Positions 7,096 to 7,105 of a DNA stretch of 7,105 nucleotides are shown in pieces. The position numbers and the translations under genes were made by a program. The notes beneath the pieces were generated by a model. The model was not told where the DNA came from. It made no database searches and saw nothing but the letters and a program-made list of their open reading frames with translations. This DNA comes from Nostoc sp. CHAB 5715 (GTDB lineage: Bacteria > Cyanobacteriota > Cyanobacteriia > Cyanobacteriales > Nostocaceae), in the NCBI RefSeq assembly GCF_020829685.1, contig NZ_JAIVFR010000325.1, positions 1 to 7,105 of the forward strand, in the 5' to 3' direction. Each line of letters starts with the position of its first letter. The stretch's first letter is position 1.

Positions 7096-7105
7096 GCCTT
7101 ATGGA

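Overview
The window looks like chromosomal DNA of a filamentous (Nostoc/Anabaena-type) cyanobacterium. Six copies of the HIP1 octamer GCGATCGC (at 665, 1926, 2371, 3323, 4481 and 6662) are a cyanobacterial signature. The intergenic DNA carries nested palindromes and short tandem repeats of the kind typical of Nostocales. The large protein resembles the synthases of heterocyst glycolipids and related polyketide or PUFA-type secondary lipids. This placement is inference; no rRNA or other phylogenetic marker beyond release factor 1 is present.

Layout from left to right. Bases 1-869 (+) are the 3' four-fifths of prfA, encoding release factor 1. Bases 870-1420 form a convergent, repeat-rich spacer. 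It holds a ~111-bp palindromic repeat with GATC ends (916-1026), a small reverse-strand reading frame that appears to be a gene broken by a one-base frameshift (1055-1286), a short recurrent-looking sequence (1299-1315) and a 9-bp tandem repeat (1337-1369). Bases 1421-6169 (-) encode a 1582-residue megasynthase with the order ketosynthase, chain-length-factor-like ketosynthase, acyltransferase, disordered linker and C-terminal helix. Bases 6170-6567 form a second repeat-rich spacer. It contains a MITE-like element with terminal inverted repeats around three hairpins (6259-6443) and a second copy of the 9-bp tandem repeat (6476-6507). Bases 6568-7095 (-) encode a 175-residue protein matching the second hot-dog half of a polyketide synthase dehydratase. 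Its GTG start lies almost at the window edge.

The two reverse-strand genes probably belong to one lipid/polyketide cluster that continues beyond the right edge. In the inferred scheme, the active ketosynthase and the Cys-less partner domain act as a condensing pair, the acyltransferase loads or off-loads acyl chains, and the dehydratase-like protein acts on the beta-hydroxyacyl intermediate. No ACP, ketoreductase or enoylreductase is visible, so these must come from neighbouring genes. The architecture is closest to what I know of the HglC-type subunit of heterocyst-glycolipid synthases and the PfaB/PfaC subunits of PUFA synthases. The product cannot be read from this window. prfA is housekeeping and is unlikely to be functionally linked to the cluster.
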